Origin: Neobacillus sp. Marseille-Q6967
GTDB lineage: Bacteria; Bacillota; Bacilli; Bacillales; Cytobacillaceae
Direction: 5' to 3'
NCBI RefSeq assembly: GCF_946151075.1
Contig: NZ_OX267715.1
Coordinates: 248,001-312,000 of the forward strand
DNA: 64,000 nt
Below are positions 15,830 to 24,901 of this stretch, in pieces. The notes under the pieces were generated by a model. That model saw only the letters and a list, made by a program, of their open reading frames with translations, made no database searches and was not told the origin of the DNA. The translations under genes were made by a program, and so were the position numbers. Position 1 is the first letter of the stretch, and each line of letters begins with the position of its first letter.

Positions 15830-17134
15830 ATGTATTTTTACGGGACAACAGGAGTTAATGGTAAAGGACATTTAGAAATAGGTGGAGTCGATGCAGTAGA
15901 GTTGGCCCAGCAGTTTGGTACTCCTCTCTATGTTTATGATGTAGCACTTATGAGAGAAAGAGCGAGAGGGTTTAAACAGACCTTTGAAGAGCATAATGTG
16001 AAAGCACAAGTTGCTTACGCCAGCAAAGCATTTTCAACGATCGCAATGCTTCAGCTTGCAGAGGAAGAAGGGTTATCCCTTGATGTAGTTTCAGGCGGAG
16101 AATTATATACGGCAATTGCTGCAGGATTTCCTGTTGAACGAATTCATTTTCACGGCAACAATAAAAGCAGAGAAGAATTGGAAATGGCAATAGACTATAA
16201 AATAGGCTGTATTGTAGTCGATAATTTTTATGAATTAGAGCTATTAAAAAAAGTCTGCCAAGAAAAAAATGAGACTATTAGCATTTTGCTGCGTGTAACT
16301 CCAGGAATTGAAGCCCATACCCATGATTATATTTTGACGGGTCAGGAAGATTCAAAATTTGGTTTTGATTTACAAAACGGACAAGCGGAAGAAGCGTTAA
16401 AGTTTGCCCTTCATTCCAGTCATTTTGATGTGCTTGGCTTACATTGTCATATCGGATCGCAAATATTTGAAACAACTGGTTTCCTGCTGGCTGCTGGAAA
16501 GATTGTCGAAAAGATGCATAACTGGAAAGAGCAGCTTCACTTTGAAGCAAAAGTGTTAAATTTAGGCGGGGGCTTTGGAATCCGTTATACAAATGAAGAT
16601 GAGCCGATATTACCATCTCAATACGTAAGCGAAATAATTCTGGAAGTAAAATCATTGGTTGAAAAATATTCAATGAACATGCCTGAAATTTGGATAGAAC
16701 CTGGTCGTTCTCTAGTAGGTGATGCAGGAACTACTCTTTATCGAATCGGGTCTTCAAAAGAAGTGCCTGGAGTGAGAAAGTATTTAGCGGTTGACGGTGG
16801 AATGAGCGATAATATCAGGCCTGCGCTTTATCAGGCAAAATATGAGGCAGTCCTTGCAAATCGACCATTAGCCGAATCAGCTGAAAAAGTTTCGATTGCA
16901 GGTAAATGCTGTGAATCAGGAGATATGCTGATTTGGGACTTACCGCTGCCAGAAACAGAAGAAGACGATCTTCTTGCTGTTTTCTGTACAGGTGCTTATG
17001 GCTATTCAATGGCTAACAATTATAACCGTCTTCCACGTCCTGCTGTGGTCTTCGTTGAAAATGGAAAGGCCACACTGGTAGTAAAAAGAGAGACATATGA
17101 AGACTTACTACGTAATGACCTGCCATTAAAATAA
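15830..17134 (+). CDS. lysA: Diaminopimelate decarboxylase LysA
   Basis: A 434-residue PLP enzyme that decarboxylates meso-diaminopimelate to L-lysine, the last step of lysine synthesis. PLP Lys is in VAYASKAFST near residue 61. The glycine-rich phosphate site LNLGGGFGIRY is near 245, EPGR near 290, and the substrate cysteine appears in GKCCESGDML near 358. The ATG at 15830 follows GGGGAAGGGT and gives the family N-terminus; the upstream extension from 15746 has no ribosome-binding site. lysA follows spoVAF in B. subtilis too. No lysine riboswitch was seen in the leader. Confidence 0.95.
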   Translation: MYFYGTTGVNGKGHLEIGGVDAVELAQQFGTPLYVYDVALMRERARGFKQTFEEHNVKAQVAYASKAFSTIAMLQLAEEEGLSLDVVSGGELYTAIAAGFPVERIHFHGNNKSREELEMAIDYKIGCIVVDNFYELELLKKVCQEKNETISILLRVTPGIEAHTHDYILTGQEDSKFGFDLQNGQAEEALKFALHSSHFDVLGLHCHIGSQIFETTGFLLAAGKIVEKMHNWKEQLHFEAKVLNLGGGFGIRYTNEDEPILPSQYVSEIILEVKSLVEKYSMNMPEIWIEPGRSLVGDAGTTLYRIGSSKEVPGVRKYLAVDGGMSDNIRPALYQAKYEAVLANRPLAESAEKVSIAGKCCESGDMLIWDLPLPETEEDDLLAVFCTGAYGYSMANNYNRLPRPAVVFVENGKATLVVKRETYEDLLRNDLPLK

Positions 17135-17135
17135 T

Positions 17136-17172
17136 AAAAAGCTGCCCGAAATACGGCAGCTTTCACCTTTTT
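17136..17172 (+). terminator. Terminator after lysA
   Basis: AAAGCTGCC / GGCAGCTTT stem with loop CGAAATAC and a downstream T-rich tract. Confidence 0.8.
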
Positions 17173-17254
17173 AAAAGGAATGGATTAAATGGATTCTTTC
17201 GTGTAAAATGTAGGGACAGGCAGATCGTCTTTTAAGTGTGTATGGAGGCTTATC

Positions 17255-17344
17255 ATGAAGAAGAATTGGACAATTTTTGGTCTATTATTAGGCTTTTCTG
17301 TCATATGGGGTATTATTTACTGGATTTTTATTGTACCGAAATAA
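17255..17344 (+). CDS. Hypothetical 29-residue single-span membrane peptide
   Basis: The ORF begins MKKNWTIFG, has one hydrophobic helix (LLLGFSVIWGIIYWIFIV) and ends VPK. A strong ribosome-binding site (GGAGG, 6 nt before the ATG) and a basic start followed by one membrane helix argue that it is translated. It is not recognised as a known family. It lies alone between the lysA terminator and ribT. Confidence 0.5.
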   Translation: MKKNWTIFGLLLGFSVIWGIIYWIFIVPK

Positions 17345-17479
17345 TTCATTTTATATATGGGGATTGATTGAAGTACAATTATTATGTATGATTGTCATTG
17401 ATGAAACACTTACCTTTCTAAATACATATTATAGATAAAACTGTTTATTTATGATTCATATGGTTAAACTAGACTATTG

Positions 17480-17870
<391 letters not shown>

Positions 17871-17876
17871 ATCCAC

Positions 17877-17915
17877 AAAAAAAGGCAACCTTAATTGTTG
17901 CCTTTTTTGTTTTTT
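17877..17915. terminator. Bidirectional terminator between ribT and ypuF
   Basis: AAAAAAGGCAAC / GTTGCCTTTTTT with a 7-nt loop serves both convergent genes. The last codons of ypuF (KNKKGNN) and its stop lie inside it. Confidence 0.88.
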
Positions 17916-18412
17916 AATGAAGTCAACCGTGCTTCAATAACATCGCTTCTATCCCGTAATTTATGTCTATGTATTAGGTTTACATCTTTCAAATCACTAT
18001 TGGTTCCCCATTCAAACCCTTTCTTTTCACAGGCTGCTTGGCAAAGATTTCGTAATGTAACGTCAGAGATCGGTAATTGGAAGCTTTGATAACTTTGTCC
18101 TTTTTCCAATGCCGAAAGTTGCTGCTTTAGTAGAGGGAACAATTGTTGTTTATCAAGACCAAGTTGATCTAGTTCCGTGTCTTTTAAGGAAAAGATATGA
18201 ATGGCTTTCTCAAGAGTTCGTTTTGCACCTTTATCGTTTGTACGCCGATGATGATAGGCGGACACTGCTAGCAAGATAAACCCAACCCAGATGGAATCTT
18301 TTTTTCCATCAGTGGATTGCTTCCAATATTCCTCTAATATCTCGTGACATTCAAAATAATCGCGGTCACCGTGAAAGTGAACCAAGTAATCTATATATTC
18401 CTTTGGGTACAA
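17891..18412 (-). CDS. ypuF: YpuF, DUF309 family protein
   Basis: A 173-residue soluble protein of the DUF309 family. The signature FHGDRDYFECHEILEEYW sits near residues 13-30, followed by a helical domain with the family alternation of His, Glu and Trp. No function is established. The start is TTG at 18412, with GGGGGAT upstream. The position between ribT and scpA on the reverse strand is the B. subtilis arrangement for ypuF. Confidence 0.85.
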   Translation of the reverse strand: MYPKEYIDYLVHFHGDRDYFECHEILEEYWKQSTDGKKDSIWVGFILLAVSAYHHRRTNDKGAKRTLEKAIHIFSLKDTELDQLGLDKQQLFPLLKQQLSALEKGQSYQSFQLPISDVTLRNLCQAACEKKGFEWGTNSDLKDVNLIHRHKLRDRSDVIEARLTSLKNKKGNN

Positions 18413-18494
18413 AGAACATCCCCCTTTGCTAATTCAATTGTTTTTAGTGTAACATTTATTATATCCCGCTGCAGTAGAATTGGACCGTAGAAAA

Positions 18495-18525
18495 ACAAAA
18501 GCCCGCCCTAATAGGGCAGGCTGGG
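18495..18525 (-). terminator. Terminator of the yjcZ-like gene (reverse strand)
   Basis: Read on the reverse strand: AGCCTGCCCTATTAGGGCGG then GCTTTTGTTTTT. GCCC/GGGC stem and T-rich tail. Confidence 0.7.
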
Positions 18526-18545
18526 GTTGGTTTTTAGCAATTAAC

Positions 18546-18635
18546 TTAGAACCAAGAAGCACCCACAATAATTAACAGAATGAATAGAACGACGATTAAA
18601 GCAAAGCCGCCTCCAAAACCATATCCATCAGACAT
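18546..18635 (-). CDS. YjcZ-family small sporulation membrane peptide
   Basis: A 29-residue ORF, MSDGYGFGGGFALIVVLFIL followed by LIIVGASWF. The Gly-rich start and single valine/leucine/isoleucine helix are the hallmark of the YjcZ/YczN/SscA group of tiny spore-associated proteins in Bacillus. AGGAGGTATAAGAAT precedes the ATG at 18635, an excellent ribosome-binding site. It is divergent from scpA and is followed by a good terminator. The precise family member cannot be settled at this length. Confidence 0.8.
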   Translation of the reverse strand: MSDGYGFGGGFALIVVLFILLIIVGASWF

Positions 18636-18758
18636 ATTCTTATACCTCCTGTAAAGTTTTGTTATACTTTTCACTCTTATCATATGTAAGGTATTTGTCC
18701 AGTGTTTGGGCAATCATTCCAATTTTATGATAAATAGAAAATCAGAATTATTTTTTTA

Positions 18759-18787
18759 TTGGACAACGAATATGAATACTCTATACT
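18759..18787 (+). promoter_or_regulatory. Candidate sigma-A promoter of scpA
   Basis: TTGGAC (18759-18764), exact 17-nt spacer, TATACT (18782-18787), 50 nt before scpA. Confidence 0.6.
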
Positions 18788-18839
18788 ATTAATAGTTGGA
18801 AACATCAGAGAAGAATGATAACAAGGGTTTTGGTGAAAG

Positions 18840-19595
18840 ATGATACCATATAATGTGAAAATTGATGCGTTTGAAGGACCGCTTGATTTATTGCTTCATT
18901 TAATAAATCGGCTGGAAATTGATATTTATGATATTCCAGTAGCACAAATAACAGAACAGTACTTATTGTATATTCACACCATGAGTGAACTAAAATTAGA
19001 TATTGCAAGTGAATTTTTAGTTATGGCTGCAACATTACTCGCGATTAAAAGCAAGATGCTTCTACCGAAACATGAAGAAGAACTAGATGAGTTCGATCCA
19101 GAGCTGACTTTTGAGGAAGACCCGCGCGATGAGTTGGTTGAAAGGTTAATTGAGTATCGTAAGTTTAAAGAAGCTGCACAGGACCTTAAATCAATGGAAG
19201 AAGAACGGGGTCTAATGTTTACAAAGCCCCCAAGTGATTTATCCGACATCGCGAAGGAAAGCCAGCCTGAAAAAACAGAATTAAACGTTACCCTTTATGA
19301 CATGTTGGCTGCCTTTCAGAAATTATTACGGAGAAAGAAACTGCAACGCCCTTTATCAACCAAAATTACCCGTCAGGAAATTTCAATTGAAACAAGAATG
19401 CACGAGATTATGGTGGAACTAAAACAATTAAAAGGTCGAAAGAACTTTAATGAATTGTTTCCATACCCCGCAAAGGAACACATTGTAGTCACGTTTTTGG
19501 CCATCTTAGAACTAATCAAAAGAAAAGAAGTAGACGTTGAACAACATGAAAACTTTGGCGATATCTTTGTTCATGCAGTTGGGGAAGGAGAATAA
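18840..19595 (+). CDS. scpA: Segregation and condensation protein ScpA (kleisin)
   Basis: A 251-residue kleisin that bridges the SMC dimer heads and, with ScpB, forms the bacterial condensin for chromosome compaction and segregation. The N-terminal conserved helical segment ([20 protein letters not shown]) binds the SMC neck. The acidic middle and the C-terminal winged helix near residues 175-245 bind the SMC head. Length matches the family. scpB follows after 5 nt. Confidence 0.95.
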   Translation: MIPYNVKIDAFEGPLDLLLHLINRLEIDIYDIPVAQITEQYLLYIHTMSELKLDIASEFLVMAATLLAIKSKMLLPKHEEELDEFDPELTFEEDPRDELVERLIEYRKFKEAAQDLKSMEEERGLMFTKPPSDLSDIAKESQPEKTELNVTLYDMLAAFQKLLRRKKLQRPLSTKITRQEISIETRMHEIMVELKQLKGRKNFNELFPYPAKEHIVVTFLAILELIKRKEVDVEQHENFGDIFVHAVGEGE

Positions 19596-19600
19596 AGGGC

Positions 19601-20188
19601 TTGGAAATTATTAATTGGCAAAGCATTTTAGAAAGCCTGCTGTTTGCAGCGGGGGATGAAGGGCTTACTCTAAAACATATAACGGAAGTATTAGAGATTG
19701 ATGAGATTAAGGCTAGAGAGATTATTGAAGAATTGATGGAAGTATATGAACGGGATAGTCAGCGTGGAATCATGATTGTTCAATTAGCGGGAACGTATCA
19801 GCTGGCTACAAAGAAGGAAAACGCCGCTTATTTAAAAAGGCTTGTCGATTCACCTCATACAACCGCCTTGTCGCAGGCTGCACTAGAGACGTTGGCGATT
19901 ATTGCTTACAAACAACCGATTACGAGAGCGGAGATTGAAGAAATTCGCGGGGTTAAAACGGAAAGGCCGCTTCATACCCTAATGTCAAAAGCGCTTATTA
20001 AAGAAGTTGGCCGCGCCGAAGGCACTGGTAGGGCATATCTATATGGAACCACAAAAGAATTTCTTGATTATTTTGGCTTGAAAAATATAGAGGAATTACC
20101 TCAGCTTCCCGAAAAAGTGGATGAAGAATATGTCCAAGAAGAAGCTGATTTGTTTTTTGAGAATTTTAAAGAAACGTTTAACTCTTAA
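19601..20188 (+). CDS. scpB: Segregation and condensation protein ScpB
   Basis: A 195-residue condensin accessory protein made of two winged-helix domains (about residues 5-85 and 90-165) that binds as a dimer to the ScpA linker. The family block [23 protein letters not shown] is in the second domain. The start is TTG at 19601 with GGAAGGAG overlapping the scpA stop, and the N-terminus then aligns with B. subtilis ScpB. Co-transcribed with scpA. Confidence 0.94.
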   Translation: MEIINWQSILESLLFAAGDEGLTLKHITEVLEIDEIKAREIIEELMEVYERDSQRGIMIVQLAGTYQLATKKENAAYLKRLVDSPHTTALSQAALETLAIIAYKQPITRAEIEEIRGVKTERPLHTLMSKALIKEVGRAEGTGRAYLYGTTKEFLDYFGLKNIEELPQLPEKVDEEYVQEEADLFFENFKETFNS

Positions 20189-20279
20189 AAATCAAACTAT
20201 TTGTCTCTAATTGTGATAAAATAAAAATATGAATTTAAATAACAACTGAATAGTTAGTGGCAAAAGGGGCTTGATTCAT

Positions 20280-20699
20280 TTGTTGATAAAAGAATGCAAT
20301 GGTTATGAATTGGAAAAGGAACAATCAAATACTTCAGAAGACTTCTTCAACAGAAGTGAAGTAACATTTATAGAAAATGGAGAAGAAAGAACGCTGCATG
20401 TTCTATACGTGCGATACTTTGATGAAATCTTTACAGAATTTACTCCTTATGAGAAGGACCCTGTTCTCATACAGGGGGGGATTGAAGTTTTCTTTAAGGA
20501 TATTGTGGCTCTCGTTTGCTTAATAAAGAATCCTGGATTACGAAACCGAAAAAGGGTGTATATCAATTCCAAGCCTGAGTTTGCAGTTTATTTTCAAGAT
20601 ATTAACTATGATAAATTAACTGAAATCGTACTTGCTGTTAAACAAAAGAAGAACTTTGAGATTACCTCGCCAATAGATTACATTTTACAACCGAAATAA
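20280..20699 (+). CDS. Hypothetical protein between scpB and ypuI
   Basis: About 139 residues with no signal peptide or membrane span. It is acidic, with a beta-rich pattern (EVTFIENGEERTLHVLYVRY, then VYINSKPEFAVYF). I do not recognise a family. The start is uncertain: TTG codons at 20271, 20280 and 20283 are in frame, and AAGGGG at 20264-20269 fits 20280 best. B. subtilis has ypuI directly after scpB, so this gene is an insertion relative to that order. The ORF is long and codon use looks like its neighbours, so it is probably real. Confidence 0.65.
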   Translation: MLIKECNGYELEKEQSNTSEDFFNRSEVTFIENGEERTLHVLYVRYFDEIFTEFTPYEKDPVLIQGGIEVFFKDIVALVCLIKNPGLRNRKRVYINSKPEFAVYFQDINYDKLTEIVLAVKQKKNFEITSPIDYILQPK

Positions 20700-20735
20700 T
20701 TACGATTAGACCAAAAGTTCATGAGGGGTGTTCAT

Positions 20736-21224
20736 ATGGGAAATTCATTAGTTAAATCACAGCTTAATGATGTAGGTTCGTTTTTATCCACAACAATAAA
20801 ATCATTAGAAAATTATTTAAATGAAACCACCATTACGCAAATGAATCAACATTTAGAAGGCGATGCCGGATATTATAAATTAATTCTTTCTAATCTTAGA
20901 AAACTTCTAGTTTATTGTGAAGAAAGCTTAGATGCCTGTAATGTTATACTACAGAGTGAACCGTTTCAAAAAGCGGCAGCTGAAAAAACTCTCTATCGGA
21001 TTTTCCATCAGTGTATTGAAGAATTTTTCTCTCCGAAAAATGATGCTTGGTTTGAAGACAGCCGATCAGCCTATACCGGAAAAAACTCCATTAAGTTCTA
21101 TAAAAAAGTACCAGATGACCTTCAACAATTAGTAAAAGGTCTCGAGGGAGAGTTTCAAAGAATTAGAGAAGAGCTTGAATACTACGAAACAGATTATCGA
21201 ACAAAAATGATTCAATCTAAATAA
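20736..21224 (+). CDS. ypuI: YpuI-like protein (DUF3907)
   Basis: A 162-residue soluble, mostly helical protein resembling B. subtilis YpuI (179 residues, DUF3907), of unknown function. Recognisable elements include EDSRSAYTGKNSIKF and PDDLQQLVKGLE in the C-terminal half. The ATG at 20736 is used because GAGGGGTG lies just before it and over the earlier ATG at 20721. The position between scpB and the dacB cluster agrees with B. subtilis. Confidence 0.8.
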   Translation: MGNSLVKSQLNDVGSFLSTTIKSLENYLNETTITQMNQHLEGDAGYYKLILSNLRKLLVYCEESLDACNVILQSEPFQKAAAEKTLYRIFHQCIEEFFSPKNDAWFEDSRSAYTGKNSIKFYKKVPDDLQQLVKGLEGEFQRIREELEYYETDYRTKMIQSK

Positions 21225-21234
21225 CTTAAGTACA

Positions 21235-21266
21235 AAAAGCTGACCTTTTAAAAGGCAGCTTTTTGT
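21235..21266 (+). terminator. Terminator after ypuI
   Basis: AAAAAGCTG..CCTTTTAAAAGG..CAGCTTTTT: outer AAAAAGCTG/CAGCTTTTT stem with inner CCTTTTAAAAGG arms. Confidence 0.75.
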
Positions 21267-21345
21267 TCGTTTCCCGTAATGTTCTTAATTCACGTGTTTT
21301 TTCATACCCTTTAGTTAGATTGGAATATAATAGGGAGTGATCCGA

Positions 21346-22236
21346 ATGAATCGTTTTACCCAATATGTCCAAGAACTATTTAAATGGAATGAAGAAATGA
21401 AACATTTCCTTGAATTGGAGAATGTACGGGATAACTTGGAGTTATGGGAAGAACTTGACCAACTTACCGAATTAATTGAGAGTACAGGTCAGTCATTGTC
21501 AGATGAAGATATGCTGTATCTGCAAACGAAAGCAGAAAATATTCATGAACAGATGGAAAGCTACTTTAATAGAAAGAGAGAAGCTGGCACGATTTGGATA
21601 GCCGAAAAGACCGTTTCCCCAGGGGGACACACACTTCCTGATTTGCCATATGCCTATAATGCTCTTGAGCCTTATATATCTGAAGAAATTATGAGATTAC
21701 ATCATGATAAACATCACCGGTCCTATGTGGATGGTTTAAATAAAGCGGAATTAAATCTTAAAAAGGCAAGGCAAAACAATGATTATTCATTAATTAAACA
21801 TTGGTCAAGAGAGCTTGCTTTCCATGGCTCCGGCCATTACCTCCATACGATTTTTTGGCAAAATATGATACCAAAAGGAGGAGGAACCCCTCAGGGACAA
21901 TTGAAAGGAGCGATAGAAAACTATTTTGGAAGCTTTAATCAGTTTAAGAAGCAGTTTTCAGAAGCAGCCAAACAGGTAGAGGGTGTAGGGTGGGCCCTGC
22001 TTGTATGGGCGCCAAGAGCCAGACACTTAGAAATACTGCAATCTGAAAGGCATATGTTATTGACCCAGTGGGATACGATCCCGCTTTTAGTTTTAGATGT
22101 CTGGGAGCATGCCTATTATCTGCAATATAAAAATAACCGAGCAAGTTACGTGGACAATTGGTGGAATATCGTAAATTGGAATGACGTTGAAATGCGGTTT
22201 GATAAAGCGGCTGAAATCAAATGGCCTGCTTTTTAA
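21346..22236 (+). CDS. sodF: Iron/manganese superoxide dismutase with N-terminal extension (SodF-like)
   Basis: A 296-residue protein whose last 200 or so residues are a complete Fe/Mn superoxide dismutase. Metal ligands are visible: His in LHHDKHHRSYVDGLNKAE, His in GHYLHTIFW, and Asp and His in DVWEHAYYLQYKNNRASY. Its N-terminal 90 residues are a polar helical extension absent from standard SODs (about 200 residues). B. subtilis SodF (281 residues) has a similar extension of unknown purpose. The ATG at 21346 follows AGGGAGTGAT. No signal peptide is present, so it is cytoplasmic. A terminator follows. Confidence 0.88.
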   Translation: MNRFTQYVQELFKWNEEMKHFLELENVRDNLELWEELDQLTELIESTGQSLSDEDMLYLQTKAENIHEQMESYFNRKREAGTIWIAEKTVSPGGHTLPDLPYAYNALEPYISEEIMRLHHDKHHRSYVDGLNKAELNLKKARQNNDYSLIKHWSRELAFHGSGHYLHTIFWQNMIPKGGGTPQGQLKGAIENYFGSFNQFKKQFSEAAKQVEGVGWALLVWAPRARHLEILQSERHMLLTQWDTIPLLVLDVWEHAYYLQYKNNRASYVDNWWNIVNWNDVEMRFDKAAEIKWPAF

Positions 22237-22246
22237 GGAGAATAAG

Positions 22247-22288
22247 AAAGGCAATCGACTTTAAAACTCGATTGCCTTTTCTTATTTT
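22247..22288 (+). terminator. Terminator after sodF
   Basis: AAAGGCAATCGA / TCGATTGCCTTTT stem with a 9-nt loop and T-rich tail. Confidence 0.88.
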
Positions 22289-22293
22289 ATATG

Positions 22294-22321
22294 GAATAAC
22301 AAGACTTGTCCTGCATAGAAT
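22294..22321 (+). promoter_or_regulatory. Candidate sigma-E promoter of dacB
   Basis: GAATAAC (22294-22300), 13 nt, then CATAGAAT (22314-22321), close to the sigma-E consensus. The dacB-spmA-spmB operon is sigma-E-dependent in B. subtilis. Confidence 0.5.
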
Positions 22322-22384
22322 TGTACAAGACTGAAAAAAGCAGAAGCTGTTTAGAAAGCTAAAGAAGGGGACGAGGTTAATCTT

Positions 22385-23521
22385 ATGAGAATGATTTCGA
22401 AGCTTGTTATATTTTCCCTCATAGTCTCACTATTCATTGTAAACATTCCTCAAAAGGTGGATGCTTCGGTTTCCGTAAGTGCACGTGGTGCTGTTCTCAT
22501 GGAACAAAGTTCTGGGCGTGTCCTGTTTGAAAAAGATGCACACACAAAGAGAAGAATTGCAAGTATTACGAAGATTATGACGGCCATATTAGCAATTGAA
22601 TCGGGAAAAATGGGTGAAACCGTGACAATCAGTGAACGGGCTGTCCGAGCAGAGGGATCATCCGTATATTTAAAGCCGGGGGAAAAAATCAAACTTGAGC
22701 ATTTAGTTTATGGCTTAATGCTTAGATCTGGGAATGATACGGCGGTCGCCATTGCCGAACATGTGGGTGGAAGTTTAGATGGGTTTGTATTTTTAATGAA
22801 TCAAAAAGCAAAGGAGATTGGCATGTTAAATACTCATTTTGCTAATCCGCATGGGCTCGATGATCATGAAGACCATTATTCTACCGCCTATGATATGGCA
22901 TTATTAACTCGTTATGCAATGCAAAATGAACAATATATAAAAATTGCAGGAACAAAAACATATCGCGCACCTAATCCTACTGAAAACTGGGATCGTCAAT
23001 GGAAAAATAAAAATCGTTTACTGACCAAATACAAATATACCACAGGAGGAAAAACTGGCTATACAAAAAGAGCAAAAAGAACACTTGTTTCAACAGCAAC
23101 GAAGGGTGATATGAATTTGATTGCTGTAACGCTGAATGCCCCAGATGATTGGAATGATCATATCGCCATGTACGAAAGCGGCTTTAAGAATTTTGATATG
23201 GCGGAGGTTTTATCAGAGGGAGAAATTGAGGTAGAAAATAAATATTATAAGGATCATTTATACTTAAAAAATTCCGTAGTATATCCTGCTTCAGAGGAAG
23301 AAATGGATTTATTTTCGGTAAAATATAAGCTTCAAAAGCCGGCAGAGGATTCTGAACGGACGGGTGAGAAAGTGGTCGGCAAAGCGCAAGTATTTTTGGA
23401 TGGAAGAGTGGTTAGGGAAGTTCCTGTTTATTATGAAGCAGGTTCAAAGAAAAAGAACAGCTTTTTGGATTCCCTAAAAGAGTTATTTTTGGCTGCTTTA
23501 GGCGTGAGGGTTTATGGTTAA
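22385..23521 (+). CDS. dacB: Sporulation D-alanyl-D-alanine carboxypeptidase DacB (PBP5*)
   Basis: A 378-residue penicillin-binding protein that removes terminal D-Ala in the mother cell and controls cortex cross-linking. A signal peptide ends near residue 27 (VDA-SVS). Motifs are complete: SITK near 60, SGN near 115 and KTG near 222. The C-terminal region carries the PBP5-type domain and a final amphipathic segment. Its end overlaps spmA by 8 nt, giving the B. subtilis operon dacB-spmA-spmB. The second DacF/DacB-type enzyme of this window is the forespore-side DacF at 9576. Confidence 0.95.
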   Translation: MRMISKLVIFSLIVSLFIVNIPQKVDASVSVSARGAVLMEQSSGRVLFEKDAHTKRRIASITKIMTAILAIESGKMGETVTISERAVRAEGSSVYLKPGEKIKLEHLVYGLMLRSGNDTAVAIAEHVGGSLDGFVFLMNQKAKEIGMLNTHFANPHGLDDHEDHYSTAYDMALLTRYAMQNEQYIKIAGTKTYRAPNPTENWDRQWKNKNRLLTKYKYTTGGKTGYTKRAKRTLVSTATKGDMNLIAVTLNAPDDWNDHIAMYESGFKNFDMAEVLSEGEIEVENKYYKDHLYLKNSVVYPASEEEMDLFSVKYKLQKPAEDSERTGEKVVGKAQVFLDGRVVREVPVYYEAGSKKKNSFLDSLKELFLAALGVRVYG

Positions 23522-24101
23522 TTATATATGGGTGTTTATGACCGTTATCGGCATTGTTTTCGCTATGTTCAATGGAACGATGGAAGAAGTTAATAAAGCG
23601 ATTTTTACAGGAGCTAAGGAAGCCGTAACGCTTTGCATTGGGTTAATCAGTATTCTTGTGTTCTGGCTCGGCATGATGAGAATCGCCCAAGAATCTGGCC
23701 TTTTAGACAGATTATCTAAATTATTTCGCCCATTAGTAAAGAGATTATTTCCCGATATTCCCTCAAATCACCCTGCGATGGGCTATATTTTATCGAATAT
23801 GATTGCTAACATGTTTGGATTGGGGAATGCAGCTACACCACTGGGAATAAAGGCTATGGAAGAGTTAAAACAGTTAAATGGGGGTAAAAATACAGCCAGC
23901 AGGTCCATGGTCACATTTCTAGCAATCAATACAGCGAGCATTACCATTATTCCTACCACTGTCATTGCCATTAGAATGAATTATAATTCAGCATCCCCAA
24001 CGGAAATTGTGGTTCCAACACTCATTGCAACCATCATTTCAATGCTGGCAGCAGTCATGATAGACCGTTATTTTTATAATCGACGAAGCCGTAAAGGATG
24101 A
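23514..24101 (+). CDS. spmA: Spore maturation protein A
   Basis: A 195-residue polytopic membrane protein of the nucleoside-recognition (Gate) domain family, with about five hydrophobic spans. SpmA and SpmB are needed for full dehydration of the spore core; the transported substrate is unknown. Conserved blocks are FWLGMMRIAQESGLLDRLS and NMFGLGNAATPLGIKAMEEL. The ATG lies within the end of dacB. Confidence 0.94.
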   Translation: MVNYIWVFMTVIGIVFAMFNGTMEEVNKAIFTGAKEAVTLCIGLISILVFWLGMMRIAQESGLLDRLSKLFRPLVKRLFPDIPSNHPAMGYILSNMIANMFGLGNAATPLGIKAMEELKQLNGGKNTASRSMVTFLAINTASITIIPTTVIAIRMNYNSASPTEIVVPTLIATIISMLAAVMIDRYFYNRRSRKG

Positions 24102-24106
24102 AAAAT

Positions 24107-24643
24107 ATGGAATTCATGTCACTGATTTCGTTAGGATTTATTCCAGTATTAATTGGTTTTATTCTAATTTATGGTACGATAAAACAAGTCCAGACATATG
24201 AAAGCTTTGTTGAGGGCGGCAAAGAAGGGATAAAAATTGCTATTTCCATTATACCCTTCCTAGTCGGGATGCTGGTTGCCATCTCTGTTTTTCGGGCTTC
24301 AGGGGCGCTGGAAGCCTTAATGAACTGGATTCGCCCCGCAATGGAAGCTATTGGGGTCCCAGCTGAGATTGTTCCGCTTATAATAATTAGACCTATTTCT
24401 GGAACGGCTGCACTTGGAATGACTAGTGATTTGATTGCCGTTTACGGACCAGACTCGTTCATTGGCAGGCTTGCTTCTGTTCTTCAGGGAAGTACTGACA
24501 CCACATTTTATGTGTTGACAGTTTATTTTGGAGCTGTAGCTATCAAAAAAATGGGGGATGCCCTTAAGGTAGGACTTCTCGCAGACCTTGTCGGGATAAT
24601 CATCGCCATCATCGTCGTAGCCGTTTTCTTTGGAACAAAATAA
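24107..24643 (+). CDS. spmB: Spore maturation protein B
   Basis: A 178-residue membrane protein (the B. subtilis length) sharing the Gate fold with SpmA: FVEGGKEGIKIAISIIPFLV near residues 32-51 and RPISGTAALGMTSDLI near 98-113. It acts with SpmA in spore core dehydration. The ATG at 24107 is chosen over 24098, because AAAGGATG ends at 24100 and overlaps the earlier codon. A dispersed repeat (24670-24800) follows directly. Confidence 0.92.
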   Translation: MEFMSLISLGFIPVLIGFILIYGTIKQVQTYESFVEGGKEGIKIAISIIPFLVGMLVAISVFRASGALEALMNWIRPAMEAIGVPAEIVPLIIIRPISGTAALGMTSDLIAVYGPDSFIGRLASVLQGSTDTTFYVLTVYFGAVAIKKMGDALKVGLLADLVGIIIAIIVVAVFFGTK

Positions 24644-24669
24644 TTAGCTTTGACTTGTATTTGCTGCTA

Positions 24670-24800
24670 TGTTGATTGGAGCGGAAGGCACGAGACTCCT
24701 GCGGGAGTACGGGGCAGGGGAGACCCCACAGGCGCTTAGGCGCCGAGGAGGCTTCCCGGCACGCCCGCGGAAAGCGAAGTGCCTGGAGCGGAAATCAACA
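24670..24800. repeat. Dispersed intergenic repeat, family A copy 1 (131 bp)
   Basis: Bounded by the inverted termini TGTTGATT and AATCAACA. GGAGCGGAA occurs just inside both ends. Internal small stems are ACTCC-TGCG-GGAGT, GGGG..CCCC and GGCGC-TTAG-GCGCC. GC content is far above the surroundings. Related copies lie at 45636-45824 and 62193-62235. ORFs across it are spurious. The rest of the 24644-25031 gap holds the terminator at 24856 and the rluB leader. Confidence 0.9.
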
Positions 24801-24855
24801 GGCAAAATTAACAAAGCCAAATAATTATATAAATAAATATAGAAGAAAAACAATT

Positions 24856-24901
24856 AGAAGGCACCTATTTAAAATTAGTTTTATAGGAGCCTTCTTTTTT
24901 A
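24856..24901 (+). terminator. Terminator downstream of spmB and the repeat
   Basis: AGAAGGCACCTAT / ATAGGAGCCTTCT (one mismatch) with a 14-nt loop and seven T. Confidence 0.85.
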
